DNA of 64,000 nucleotides. Source: JAICJC01 sp963709425. GTDB taxonomy: Bacteria; Actinomycetota; Thermoleophilia; Gaiellales; JAICJC01. The stretch spans positions 62,001-126,000 of the forward strand of contig CAVPWG010000004.1 in the NCBI GenBank assembly GCA_963709425.1, written 5' to 3'. Positions 34,327 through 43,200 of this stretch are shown in pieces (position 1 is the first letter of the stretch; each line of letters starts with the position of its first letter). A program made the position numbers and the translations under genes. Under the pieces are notes generated by a model. It did no database searches. It had not been told where the DNA came from and saw only the letters and a program-made list of their open reading frames with translations.

Positions 34327-35684
34327 TCACGCCGTCTCGAGCACGCGCGCGACGGGGAGGTACTCGCCGCGGTGCTCGTCGCCAACCCAGCGGCCGTCCG
34401 CGACGACGCGCTCGCCGCGGGCGAGCACGTCGCGCACACGTCCGGGCACCTGCATGCCGTCGTACGGCGTCCAGTCCAGCCCGTCGTTCATCGCGTCGAG
34501 CCGTGAGCCGGGTCGGCGCCGACGGGTCCCACACGACGATGTCGGCGTCGCTTCCCGGCGCGACGATCGCCCTTCCGCGGATAGAGGCCGAAGATCCGGG
34601 CGGGCTGCGTGCAGGCGGCGTCCGACCAGCCGCTCGACCGTGAGCGGCGCCTCGGCCCCGCCGAGCGCGAACCCGAGCGGGAGGCGGGCGCCGATCCCGG
34701 GAAGCCCGGTCGGGACCTTCGTGAAGTCGTCGCGCACGGGCACCTTGTCGCGGTCGAGCCGCAGGTGGCAGTGGTCCGAGGCATACGTGGTGACGTCGCC
34801 GGTCCTCAGCCCGTCGAGCAGCGCCGCGCGATCGTCGGCCGTCGCGAAGCGGCGGCGTCATCACGTAGCGCAGCGCGTCCGGCCCCTCGTGGTGGGAGCG
34901 CTCGAAGAGCAGGTGGTGCGGGCACACCTCCGCGTGCACCGTCTGCCCGCGCCGCCGCGCGGTGCGGATCTCGTCGAGCGGCGCGCGGCCGGTCACGTGG
35001 ACGACGTACGGGGTGGCGCCGGCGATCCCGGCGAGGACGAGGAACCGGTGCACGCACTCCGCCTCGAGCTCGATCGGCCGGCTGGCGGGCAGCGAGTCGA
35101 GTGCCGAGCCGGCCCTCGGCGACGCACTGCCGGGTGAGCACGTCGACCGCACGGCCGTTCTCGCAGTGGGCGAGCGTCACGATCCCGAGCTCGGCCGCCT
35201 CCTGCATGACCCGAAGCGCGACGTCGTCGTCGGCCATGATCCCGAGCTCGACGTAGGCCAGCCACAGCTTGACGCTCCCGATTCCCAGGGCCGCGGCCTC
35301 GGCAAGATCGCCACGCCGGTAGGCGGCCGGCTCCCAGATGACCGCGTGGAAGGCGAGGTCGATGTGCGATTCGGGCATCTCGTCGGCGAGCGTCCGCCGG
35401 GCCGCCTCCGCGGGCCGCTCGCCCGGGAGCGCGTCGACGAACGCGAGCGCGGTCGTGGTACCGCCGCAGAGCGCCGAGCGCGTGTCGTCGCGGACGCCGC
35501 CGAACGGGTGCGTATGGACGTCGACGGCGCCGGGCAGGACGAGGCAGCCCGTGGCGTCGATCACATCCGCCGACGAGCGATCGATGCTCCCGACCGCGGC
35601 CACCACCCCGTCGTCGACGAGCACGTCTGCGCGCGCCGGGCCGTCCGGCCCGACGACCGTGCCGCCGACGATGGCCGTCGCCAC
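34327..35684 (-). pseudogene. dihydropyrimidinase/hydantoinase-like hydrolase, five frameshifts
   Basis: Start GTG 35684, five bases after the ATPase stop. Pieces in order: VLPGAVDVHTHPFGG (HxH), IGSVKLWLAYVELG (carboxylatable Lys), VTLAHCENGRAVDVL (His), then after a change near 35110 TPYVVHVTGRAPLDEI and CPHHLLFERSHHEG; after 34846 TTYASDHCHLRLDRDK (Asp); after 34620 ACTQPARIFGLYPRKG; after 34572 VAPGSDADIVVWDPSAP; after 34503 DGLDWTPYDGMQVPGRV to the stop at 34327. All metal ligands survive, which argues for sequencing error. Five shifts in 1.36 kb is still the densest cluster in the window, so decay is possible. Last gene of the ABC importer operon. Confidence 0.75.
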
Positions 35685-35689
35685 GCCTG

Positions 35690-37489
35690 CTACCCCACGG
35701 CCCGGTCGGGCAGGCACGGCGCCGCGCCCAGGAGCCGCCGCGTGTAGTCGTCGGTCGGCGTCGAGAGCACCTCGCGCACGCCGCCGGACTCACACAGCTC
35801 TCCGCGATCCATGACCAGGACGGAGTCGCTGATGCACGCCACGACGCCCAGGTTGTGGGTGATGAAGAGCATCGACAGCCGGAGGTCGCGCTGGAGCTCG
35901 GACAGGAGCTCGAGGACGGCCGCCTGGACGGACACGTCGAGCGCCGACGTCACCTCGTCGCAGACCAGGAGGTCGGGCTTCGCGGCCAGCGATCGTGCGA
36001 TCGCGACTCGCTGGCGCTCGCCCCCGGAGAGCTCGACGGGGAAGCGGCCCGAAACCCGCGTCGGCAGCCGCACACGCTCGAGGAGCGCATCGACCTCGCG
36101 GGCCGCGTCGGCGCGGTTGAGCCCGCGCAGCACCCGCAGCGGCCGCTCGATCGACGCCCCGACCCGGTGACGCGGGTTGAGCGACTCGAACGGGTTCTGG
36201 AACACGATCTGGATGCGGCGGCGCTGGGCGAGCGTGCGCGTCCGAGCTGCGCCGTTCAGCTCCTCGCCGTCGAAGACGATCCGCCCGGCGGTCGGCACGT
36301 GCAGGCCGGCGATGCAGCGCCCGATGGTCGTCTTGCCGCTTCCGGACTCGCCGACGAGCGCCACGCATCGCCCCTCCTGGACGACGAACGACACGCCGCG
36401 GACGGCGCGGTTTCGGGCCCGGCCGGAGCGGTACTCGACCTCGAGGTCGGACACCTGGAGAAGCGGCGCGCCCTCTGCGGCCGGGCTCACGGATCGGGCG
36501 CCTGCCGGGCCGGCGTCGGAGAGCTCGAGCTCGTCCCAGCGGACGCACCGGACCGAGTGCCCGGGTGCGGCCTCCTCGAGGTCCGGCACGGCGGCGTCGC
36601 AGCGCTCCTGCGCGAACGTGCACCGGGGCGCGAACGAGCAGCCCGCCGGCCACTCGCCGACGCCGACCGCGACGCCCGGGATGCCCTGGAGGGCGCGCGG
36701 GCGGCGGAAGTCGGGGATGGCGCCCACCAGCGCGCGTGTGTACGGATGCCGGGGCCGCCCGATGACCTCGTCGACCGGCCCGTCCTCGACCACCCGGCCG
36801 GCATACATCACCACGATCCGGTCGGCCATCCGCGCCACGACCGCCAGGTCGTGGGAGACGTAGACCATCGCCATCCCCTCCTCGGCCCGCAGCCGCGTGA
36901 GCTCGGTCAGGATGCGATCCTGGGTGAGGACATCGAGCCCGGTGGTGGGCTCGTCGAGCACCGCGACCGGTGGGCCGCAGACGCACGCCATCGCGATCGT
37001 GACCCGCTGCTGCTGGCCGCCCGAGAGCTGGTGCGGGTAGCGGCGGCCGAAGCGGGGGTCCGCCCCCAGCTCGACGCGCTCGAGCGCCGCGCGTACCGAG
37101 TCGTCGGACGCCGACTCCGAGCGGTGCGCGCGGAGCACGTCCATGATCGCGTCGCCCACCCGAAGCGAGGGGTTGAGGGCGCCCCCCGGATCCTGCGGAA
37201 CGTACGAGACGACCCGCCCGCGCAGGCTCCGCACGGCGCGCGTGTCGCGCCCGATGACGGGCTGCCCGCCGACCTCGATCGCGCCGCTTCGGATGACCAC
37301 CCCGGGGCGGGTGTACCCGAGCAGGGCGAGCGCGGTCGTGGTCTTGCCGCTGCCCGACTCGCCGACCAGGCCGAGGATCTCGCCGGAGCTCACCGAGAAG
37401 CTGACGTCCTGCACCACGGCCTCGCCGGTCGCAAGCCCCAGGCACAGGTTCTCGACCCGGATCACGGGCCCACCGCCGTCGCCGCTCAC
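35690..37489 (-). CDS. peptide-type ABC transporter, fused double ATP-binding protein (DppD-DppF type)
   Basis: 599 residues from GTG 37489 (GTGA overlap with the permease stop). Two complete ATPase domains. First: Walker A GLVGESGSGKTTT near residue 37, signature LSGGQQQR, Walker B VAVLDEPTTGLD. Second, from about residue 320: ALVGESGSGKTT, LSGGERQR and LLVCDEVTSALD. Between them is the oligopeptide-transporter extension with a four-Cys cluster-like stretch (CSFAPRCTFAQERCD). It powers the importer with the two permeases and the binding protein of this operon. The second Walker B has DEVTSALD, usual for this family. Confidence 0.93.
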   Translation of the reverse strand: MSGDGGGPVIRVENLCLGLATGEAVVQDVSFSVSSGEILGLVGESGSGKTTTALALLGYTRPGVVIRSGAIEVGGQPVIGRDTRAVRSLRGRVVSYVPQDPGGALNPSLRVGDAIMDVLRAHRSESASDDSVRAALERVELGADPRFGRRYPHQLSGGQQQRVTIAMACVCGPPVAVLDEPTTGLDVLTQDRILTELTRLRAEEGMAMVYVSHDLAVVARMADRIVVMYAGRVVEDGPVDEVIGRPRHPYTRALVGAIPDFRRPRALQGIPGVAVGVGEWPAGCSFAPRCTFAQERCDAAVPDLEEAAPGHSVRCVRWDELELSDAGPAGARSVSPAAEGAPLLQVSDLEVEYRSGRARNRAVRGVSFVVQEGRCVALVGESGSGKTTIGRCIAGLHVPTAGRIVFDGEELNGAARTRTLAQRRRIQIVFQNPFESLNPRHRVGASIERPLRVLRGLNRADAAREVDALLERVRLPTRVSGRFPVELSGGERQRVAIARSLAAKPDLLVCDEVTSALDVSVQAAVLELLSELQRDLRLSMLFITHNLGVVACISDSVLVMDRGELCESGGVREVLSTPTDDYTRRLLGAAPCLPDRAVG

Positions 37490-38334
37490 ACCACGACGCT
37501 CCGTGATGTGCGCGGCACGTACGAGCGGCCGAGGCTGCGGGCGATCGCGTCGCCCATCAGGTTCACGCCGATCGTGAGGAGGGCGATCATGGCCGCCGGC
37601 GCCAGCACGGCCCACACGTTGAGCGAGATGTACTCCCGGTTCTCGCTGATCATGAGCGCCCAGTCGGAGCTGGGCGGCTGGAGCCCGAGGCCGAGGTAAT
37701 TGACGGACGCGATGATCAAGATCGAATACGTGAAGCGAAGGCCTGCATCCACCAGCACGGGCGCGAGGATGTTGGGGAAGACCTCGCGGACGACGACGGC
37801 GCCCGCCCGCTCGCCGCGGGCGATGGCGGCCTCGACGTAGCCCCGCACCGACACCTCGAGGGTAGCCGTGCGCACGATCCGGCTGATGCCCGGTGCCTGG
37901 ATGGCGGCGACGCCGAGCACGAGCACGCCGACGCCGGTTCCCGCACCGGTGATGAGGACGAGCAGGAAGAGCAGCGGCGGGAAGGCCAGCATGACGTCGA
38001 CCGATCGCATGAGGAGCGGGTCGACCCTCGAGCGCGTGTAGCCGGCAACGAGGCCGATCGCGAGCCCCACCAGGTAGGCCAGGGCTGTTGCCGCCGCCGC
38101 AAGGCCGATGACCGAGCGGCCGCCGTAGAGCAGACGGCTCACGACATCTCTCCCGAGGAAGTCCGTTCCGAGGCGGGCGTCCGACGATGGGCCGGCGAGC
38201 GGCGCGCCGACCGGCGCATTCGGATCGTGCGGGGCGACGTACCGCCCCAGAAACGCCACGGCGATCACCAGCACCACGATGGCGAGCCCGATCGCGCCGG
38301 AGCGGATCCGCAGGAACCGGAACGCGCCCCTCAT
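37486..38334 (-). CDS. peptide-type ABC transporter permease (DppC type)
   Basis: 282 residues from ATG 38334, overlapping the upstream stop (ATGA). N-terminal OppC_N helix (SGAIGLAIVVLVIAVAFLG), then LGTDFLGRDVVSRLLYGGR and five further helices. The coupling motif EAAIARGERAGAVVVREVFPN contacts the ATPase. Ends in SLGRSYVPRTSRSVVV. It forms the membrane channel with the DppB-type protein. Confidence 0.93.
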   Translation of the reverse strand: MRGAFRFLRIRSGAIGLAIVVLVIAVAFLGRYVAPHDPNAPVGAPLAGPSSDARLGTDFLGRDVVSRLLYGGRSVIGLAAAATALAYLVGLAIGLVAGYTRSRVDPLLMRSVDVMLAFPPLLFLLVLITGAGTGVGVLVLGVAAIQAPGISRIVRTATLEVSVRGYVEAAIARGERAGAVVVREVFPNILAPVLVDAGLRFTYSILIIASVNYLGLGLQPPSSDWALMISENREYISLNVWAVLAPAAMIALLTIGVNLMGDAIARSLGRSYVPRTSRSVVV

Positions 38335-39344
38335 GCCGGCTCCCGTAGCTTCGGCACCAGCAGCATCACCAGCAGATCGGCGACGAGGTTCAGGAGGACG
38401 TAGACGACGGCGATCATCATCGCCACCGACTGCACGAGCGTCGTGTCGCGGTTTCCGACCGCCGTCACCAGCGTGGATCCGATCCCGGGGTAGGCGAACA
38501 CGTTCTCGGTGATGATGATCCCGCCGATCAGCCACTGGAGGTTCTGGGCCAGCACCTGCACGCTCGGGGCGAGCGCGTTTCGCATCGCGTAGCGCCACAG
38601 CACCCACCGCTCGGCGAGCCCGTTCAGGCGGGCTGTCTGGACATACTCGGTCTGGAGCACCTCGACCATCCCCGCCCGCACCATGCGGATGCCGGCCGCG
38701 AGCGACGCGAGCAGCAGGGTCGCCACCGGCAGCACCAGCTTCGTCGGGTGGCTCAGCGGGTTGTCGCCGGGTGGGATGAGCGCGACCGGCGGCAGCACGT
38801 CGAGCCACACGAAGAAGACGCCGATCAGGAGCGACCCGATCACGAACTCCGGGAGCGCGATCGCCGCGAGCGACCCGATGGAGATCGCGTGGTCGACCGT
38901 CCGCCCCGCGTAGACCGCCGCGAGCGCCCCCAGCCCGAGCGAGAGCGGGATCATGAAGAGCGCCGTCACGAGCGCCAGGATGAGCGTGTTCTTGACCGGG
39001 CTCGCGATGATGTCCCAGACCGGAGCCTCGTTGGCGCCCTGCGCGAGCCCGACCGACGAGTCGCCGAGGTCGCCGTGCACGAATCCCCCGAGCCAGCTCG
39101 TGTACTGCTCGACGAGCGGGCGGTCGAGGTGCAGGCGCTGATTGAGCTCGTCGACGGCCTGAGGCGTTGCGCCTCGGCCGAGCACCACGCTCGCAGCGTC
39201 CCCCGGCAGCACCGCGGTGCCGAGGAAGATCAGGAGCGACGCGACGAACAGGGCCGCGACGGCGCCGAGGAGCCGCCGCCCGAGAAACGCGAGCACGGGC
39301 GAGGCCTCGCGGGTTTCCCCTCGAGGCTCCGCCACCGTTGTCAT
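38331..39344 (-). CDS. peptide-type ABC transporter permease (DppB type)
   Basis: 337 residues. N-terminal helix LLGAVAALFVASLLIFLG, family motif LNQRLHLDRPLVEQYTSWLG and HGDLGDSS, six helices in total, and the coupling loop VQTARLNGLAERWVLWRYAMRN. Typical length for DppB/OppB. It lies 34 bases after the binding-protein stop, in the usual order of binding protein, permease, permease, ATPase. Confidence 0.93.
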   Translation of the reverse strand: MTTVAEPRGETREASPVLAFLGRRLLGAVAALFVASLLIFLGTAVLPGDAASVVLGRGATPQAVDELNQRLHLDRPLVEQYTSWLGGFVHGDLGDSSVGLAQGANEAPVWDIIASPVKNTLILALVTALFMIPLSLGLGALAAVYAGRTVDHAISIGSLAAIALPEFVIGSLLIGVFFVWLDVLPPVALIPPGDNPLSHPTKLVLPVATLLLASLAAGIRMVRAGMVEVLQTEYVQTARLNGLAERWVLWRYAMRNALAPSVQVLAQNLQWLIGGIIITENVFAYPGIGSTLVTAVGNRDTTLVQSVAMMIAVVYVLLNLVADLLVMLLVPKLREPA

Positions 39345-39378
39345 GTCGTCCCGAGAACCCGTCTCAGAGGACGGCGTC

Positions 39379-41007
39379 CTACGTGGTCAGCCACGCGTTC
39401 ATGAAGAGGTAGTTGCCCAGCACCCCGCCGGGGTGCGGTGCGAGCCCCTTCACCTTGGTCGAGAGGCCGTCGACCCAGTCCGCGTTCGTCCAGTTCAGGT
39501 AGCCGCCCTCGTCGTACTGGACCTTCTGCACCTGGTTCCACGCGTCCTGCGCTGCGGTCGCGTCGGTCTCGCCGATCGCCTTGAACAGGAGGTCGTTCCA
39601 GCTCTTGTCCTTCCAGTGCGTCTCGTTGTACGGCGCCTGGGCCGAGAGCGACTGGAGGTAGAAGAACTTGAGCGACGGGATGGGCCACTGCGTCTCCGCG
39701 AACGCCATCTTCAGATAGAGCAGCGATGGGTTGTAGTACGAGTTCGGCGGAACCTGCTTCAGCTGGATGGTGACACCCGCCGCCTTGGCCTGCTCTGCGA
39801 GAAGGGTCGCCGCCTCGACGAAGCCGGGAAAGATCGGCGACGTGCGCAGGAGCACCGTCAGGTTCTCCTGGCCGGCTTGCTTGAGAAGGCTCTTGGCCTG
39901 CTCGATGTCCTGCTGGCGCTGCGGCAGATCGTTGTCGTAGTAGGGAAGGCCCTTGCCGACGATGTCGTTTCCGACCGTGCCGAAGCCGTTGATCGCGCTC
40001 GAGACGAGCGCGTCGCGGTCGGCGATCAGCCGGATCGCCTGGCGCACGTTGTTGTCGGTGAACGGCGCCTGGGTCGTGTCCATGTAGAACATCATGGCCT
40101 GCGGCGAGGGCGCGACCAGCACCGTGATGTCGCCGGTGTCCTGGTGGGCCTTGGCCTGGGCCGTCGGCAGCTGCGCCATTGCGTCGATCTGGCCCGACAG
40201 GAGGGCGTTCAGGCGGGCGGTGTTGTCGTCGATCGACTGGATCGTGAGCGTGTCGACATACGGCTTGCCCGTCACCCAGTAGTTCGGGTTCTTCTTGAAC
40301 GTGCTCTGCGTGCCCGGCTGGAACGACTCGAACATGAAGGGGCCGGTGCCGACCGGCTTCTTGAAATCGGTCTCGCCGTCCTGCACGATCCATGTGTTCC
40401 AGTAGACGAAGTTGGCGCCCAGGTCGGCGTCCGGGAAGTTGAGTGGGATCCGGACGGTGGTCGGGTTGACCGCCTTCAGCCCGTTCAGGTCGATCCCGGC
40501 CACGAACGGCACCGACGCGAAGTTGGCGGGCTTGGACATGAGCCGGATCGAGTAGATGAGATCCTCGGCGCCGAAGGTCTTGCCGTTGTGGAACTCGACG
40601 CCCGGGCGGAGCTTCACCTCGTACTCGGTCGCGTCGGCGTTCGCGTTCATCTCGAGCGCGAGGCCGGGGCTCGTCGAGAGGTCGGGGTTCTGCACGAACA
40701 GCGGGTCGTAGAGGTTCTGCACCCGCGACTCGTCGATGGGCGTCACGCCCGCATACGGGTTCAGCGTCTCGGCGGTGCCGCCGCCGACGAAGCCCGCCCT
40801 GAGCGTGCCGCCGGGCACGGGCTTGCCGCCGCCGGTCGAGCCGCCGCCGGTCGAGCCGGAGCTGCCGCTCCCGCCGCAGGCCGCTGCCAACAGAGGCGAC
40901 ATCCCCACCATGCCCACAGCCGCTCCGCGGAGCAATGTGCCGCGCGAGAGGCGGAAGCCGTCAATCTCGGTGCCCGGGGGCTCGTGTGGATAGTTCGGGT
41001 CGGTCAC
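39379..41007 (-). CDS. peptide-type ABC transporter substrate-binding lipoprotein (SBP_bac_5)
   Basis: 542 residues from GTG 41007, preceded by GGAGGAGAC. A basic N-terminus (RLSRGTLLRG), a hydrophobic stretch and a lipobox LLAAACGG with Cys near residue 43 mark a lipoprotein, followed by a Gly/Ser linker. The SBP_bac_5 fold shows PVPGGTLRAGFVGGGTAETL, KLRPGVEFHNGKTFGAEDLI, GTGPFMFESF and FYMDTTQAPFTDNNVRQAI. First gene of the importer operon that ends with a hydantoinase, so the imported compound is likely a cyclic amide or a related nitrogen compound rather than a peptide (inference). Confidence 0.93.
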   Translation of the reverse strand: MTDPNYPHEPPGTEIDGFRLSRGTLLRGAAVGMVGMSPLLAAACGGSGSSGSTGGGSTGGGKPVPGGTLRAGFVGGGTAETLNPYAGVTPIDESRVQNLYDPLFVQNPDLSTSPGLALEMNANADATEYEVKLRPGVEFHNGKTFGAEDLIYSIRLMSKPANFASVPFVAGIDLNGLKAVNPTTVRIPLNFPDADLGANFVYWNTWIVQDGETDFKKPVGTGPFMFESFQPGTQSTFKKNPNYWVTGKPYVDTLTIQSIDDNTARLNALLSGQIDAMAQLPTAQAKAHQDTGDITVLVAPSPQAMMFYMDTTQAPFTDNNVRQAIRLIADRDALVSSAINGFGTVGNDIVGKGLPYYDNDLPQRQQDIEQAKSLLKQAGQENLTVLLRTSPIFPGFVEAATLLAEQAKAAGVTIQLKQVPPNSYYNPSLLYLKMAFAETQWPIPSLKFFYLQSLSAQAPYNETHWKDKSWNDLLFKAIGETDATAAQDAWNQVQKVQYDEGGYLNWTNADWVDGLSTKVKGLAPHPGGVLGNYLFMNAWLTT

Positions 41008-41053
41008 CGTCTCCTCCAGATCGGGGCTCCACGAAGCGTGCAACGTCCACTTT

Positions 41054-41059
41054 CGCATA
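41054..41059 (-). promoter_or_regulatory. -10 element TATGCG of ABC importer operon
   Basis: TATGCG on the minus strand lies 46 bases upstream of the binding-protein GTG at 41007. It is part of CGGTATGC (41055-41062, minus), whose exact copy occurs on the plus strand at 41216-41223 before the divergent SMP-30 gene. Confidence 0.4.
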
Positions 41060-41218
41060 CCGTGGCGACGAGGGGGAGTGGCGGAGGCGACAACGATTCG
41101 CGCAGCGCGGTGGCGCACATATCCACCCGGGTCGCGGCGCTCCTCGCGCGGTTCAACAGCCGCCACGGCGAGGCGGGTACGCTGCTTCTCCGGAGACACC
41201 GCTCGGCCAAGGGGGCGG

Positions 41219-41239
41219 TATGCTATCAGACCAATCTGA
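41219..41239 (+). promoter_or_regulatory. -10 TATGCT with downstream palindrome TCAGA-N4-TCTGA
   Basis: TATGCT (41219-41224) is followed at once by TCAGACCAATCTGA (41226-41239), a perfect inverted repeat with 5-base arms. The palindrome falls at the expected transcription start for the SMP-30 gene (GTG 41265), a good place for a repressor, for example the GntR-family protein encoded at 45239. Confidence 0.45.
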
Positions 41240-41264
41240 CGCCGACAGAAAGAGGACCTCTGCC

Positions 41265-42134
41265 GTGGAAGGAACGCTGCTCGCCTCGAATCTCGGGTTC
41301 CCCGAAGGCCCCGTCGTCATGCCCGACGGCTCCATCGTCATCTGCGACGGGAACATCGGTGAGCTGCTCCGGTGGGACGGCGATTCGATGGCGACATTCG
41401 CCGCCACGGGCGGCTCGCCGTGGGGCGCCGTGCTCGGATCAGACGGCGCCGTGTACGTCACCCAGGGCGGGAACGTGCCCGGAAGTCCCGACCAGAGCGC
41501 CGTGGCGGGCATCCAGCGGGTGAACGCGGACGGATCGGTCGAGATGCTGTCGACTGAGATTGGCGGGCACACCCTCGCCGGCCCGAACGACCTCGCGTTC
41601 GGCCCGGACGGGCGGCTGTGGTTCACCGACTCGGGCACCGAGCAGGACGACCGCTTCCCGGCTGAGGAGCGTGAGCCCGGGCGGCTGTTCGCGCTCGGCT
41701 CGGGCGGGGCCGGCGAGTTCCTGATGGAGCGGGCCGAGGTCTACCCCAACGGCATCGCCTTCGACGCGGAGGGCCGGCTCTATTGGACAGAGTCCGCCGC
41801 CCACCGCGTCTGCCGGCTCGACGACGGCGGGGCGACGACCTTCTGCCAGCTCTCCGACGGCCACGTCCCCGATGGGATGGCGTTCGCCGCCGACGGCCGG
41901 CTCTTCGTGTGCACGACGATCTCCGGCGGCCTCACCGTGCTGTCGGCGGACGGCGAGTTGCTCGAGGAGATCGCCCTCGGCGAGCACGCCACGAACTGCA
42001 TCTTCGACGGCCCGACGCTGTACGTCACCGCGACGAAGGTCGCCGAGATCCACGCCGATCAGCGTACGGGCACGTTCTGGAGCGTCGAGACCGACGTGTC
42101 GGCGCCGCTGCCGCTCCGGCCCGGCAGGCTGTAG
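41265..42134 (+). CDS. SMP-30/gluconolactonase-like beta-propeller hydrolase
   Basis: 289 residues from GTG 41265 (ribosome site AGAGGA; an in-frame ATG at 41220 overlaps the promoter). Six-bladed propeller repeats with FPEGPVVMPDGSIVICDG, GPNDLAFGPDGRLWFTDSG, YPNGIAFDAEGRLYWTES and VPDGMAFAADGRLFV. Metal ligands of the SMP-30 family are visible as the Glu in FPEGP and Asn in GPND and PNGIAF. Relatives hydrolyse sugar or other lactones. It is divergent from the importer operon and may open a lactone intermediate. Confidence 0.9.
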   Translation: MEGTLLASNLGFPEGPVVMPDGSIVICDGNIGELLRWDGDSMATFAATGGSPWGAVLGSDGAVYVTQGGNVPGSPDQSAVAGIQRVNADGSVEMLSTEIGGHTLAGPNDLAFGPDGRLWFTDSGTEQDDRFPAEEREPGRLFALGSGGAGEFLMERAEVYPNGIAFDAEGRLYWTESAAHRVCRLDDGGATTFCQLSDGHVPDGMAFAADGRLFVCTTISGGLTVLSADGELLEEIALGEHATNCIFDGPTLYVTATKVAEIHADQRTGTFWSVETDVSAPLPLRPGRL

Positions 42135-42162
42135 CGAACGCCGAGCCGTCGGGACAGGCCCC

Positions 42163-42176
42163 TGGGGTCTGCCCCA
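42163..42176. terminator. small hairpin TGGGG-TCTG-CCCCA between convergent genes
   Basis: A 5-bp stem with a TCTG loop lies 28 bases after the SMP-30 stop and before the convergent stop at 42193. It matches the core of the palindrome at 53151-53165 (GGGGTCTG followed by CCCC). Confidence 0.4.
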
Positions 42177-42192
42177 CGGGATCCGCCCGCCC

Positions 42193-43200
42193 CTAGCCGC
42201 CGACCACCGGGACGCGCCCGCCCGCCGCAATGGCCTCCTCGGCGGCCAGTGCGACCCGCAGCGTGCCGAGCGCGTCCTCCGGCGAGCACGGGACGGCCGC
42301 CTGGCCGCCGCCCGAGATCGCGGCCAGGAACCCGGCCACCGCCGCCCGGCGCGGGTCGTCCGCCGCCCGGGCGTCGACGTCCGCCCCCCGCGCACGCCCT
42401 CGCAACCGGAACTCCGGATCGAGATCGAGCCGCAGCGCCACGTCGGCCGCCATCACGTCGAGCGTGTAGACGGGCGGCTCTTGGGCGTCCGTCCAGCCGA
42501 GTGCGATCACCCCGAGCCCGCCGCCGGAGAACTCCATGACGATCGCAACCGCGTCGTCGAGCGCCGGGGCGTCCTCCGCCGACGTCGCCAGCAGGCCCGC
42601 CGCCGACGCCCCCTGCACCGCCGCGACCGGCCCCGCGAGCGCCCGCAGGAGGTCGATGTCGTGGCTTCCCAGCTCGAAGAGGATGCCGCCGCTGGCCGCG
42701 GCGTCGCCGAACCACGCTCCGGAGCGGCCGCGCTCGGTCGGCCCGAGGCTGCGGCACACGAGCAGTCCCGGCACGGCGCCGCCCAGCTCCGCGCGCAGGC
42801 GGTCGAGGACGTCGATGCTGCGCCACTGGTAGCCGACGGCGCAGAGCGCCCCGCTTGCCCGCCACGCCGCCACGATCGCCTCCCCGTCGCCGACCGACCG
42901 CGCGAGCGGCTTCTCGAGGTAGACGGGCACACCGCGCTCGAAGGCCGCGGCGGCCGGGCCCAGGTGCACCGCCGGCGGCGTACAGACGAAGAGGCCGTCG
43001 AGCGGCTCCGCGTCGAGCATTGCCTCCCACTCCGTATAGGCCGTCCCACCGACTCCGCGAGCCATCCGCTCGGCGAGGCCCGCGTCCGCGTCGCACACGG
43101 CGGCAACGGTCGCCTCCGGACGGACGGCCAGCGCCGTCAGGTGACGTCGAGCCATCGCGCCGGCGCCCACGATCCCAAGCCGCACCCGCCGCCCCGTCAC
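42193..43200 (-). CDS. Gfo/Idh/MocA-family oxidoreductase
   Basis: 335 residues from GTG 43200 (GTGA overlap). Rossmann motif RLGIVGAGAMARRHLTAL, GLFVCTPPAVHL, the conserved GVPVYLEKPLARS (EKP motif near residue 95) and AVGYQWRSIDVL. The substrate domain has FELGSHDIDLLRAL, where the catalytic-type His lies. Members oxidise sugars, inositols or amino compounds with NAD(P). Last gene of an operon with OsmC, GST and a deacetylase-like allantoinase homologue. Confidence 0.9.
   Translation of the reverse strand: MTGRRVRLGIVGAGAMARRHLTALAVRPEATVAAVCDADAGLAERMARGVGGTAYTEWEAMLDAEPLDGLFVCTPPAVHLGPAAAAFERGVPVYLEKPLARSVGDGEAIVAAWRASGALCAVGYQWRSIDVLDRLRAELGGAVPGLLVCRSLGPTERGRSGAWFGDAAASGGILFELGSHDIDLLRALAGPVAAVQGASAAGLLATSAEDAPALDDAVAIVMEFSGGGLGVIALGWTDAQEPPVYTLDVMAADVALRLDLDPEFRLRGRARGADVDARAADDPRRAAVAGFLAAISGGGQAAVPCSPEDALGTLRVALAAEEAIAAGGRVPVVGG

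Noticed and set aside
35855..37699. A 614-residue plus-strand frame opposite the double ATPase gene
   Set aside because: The opposite strand holds two full sets of Walker and signature motifs, so this frame is a shadow.
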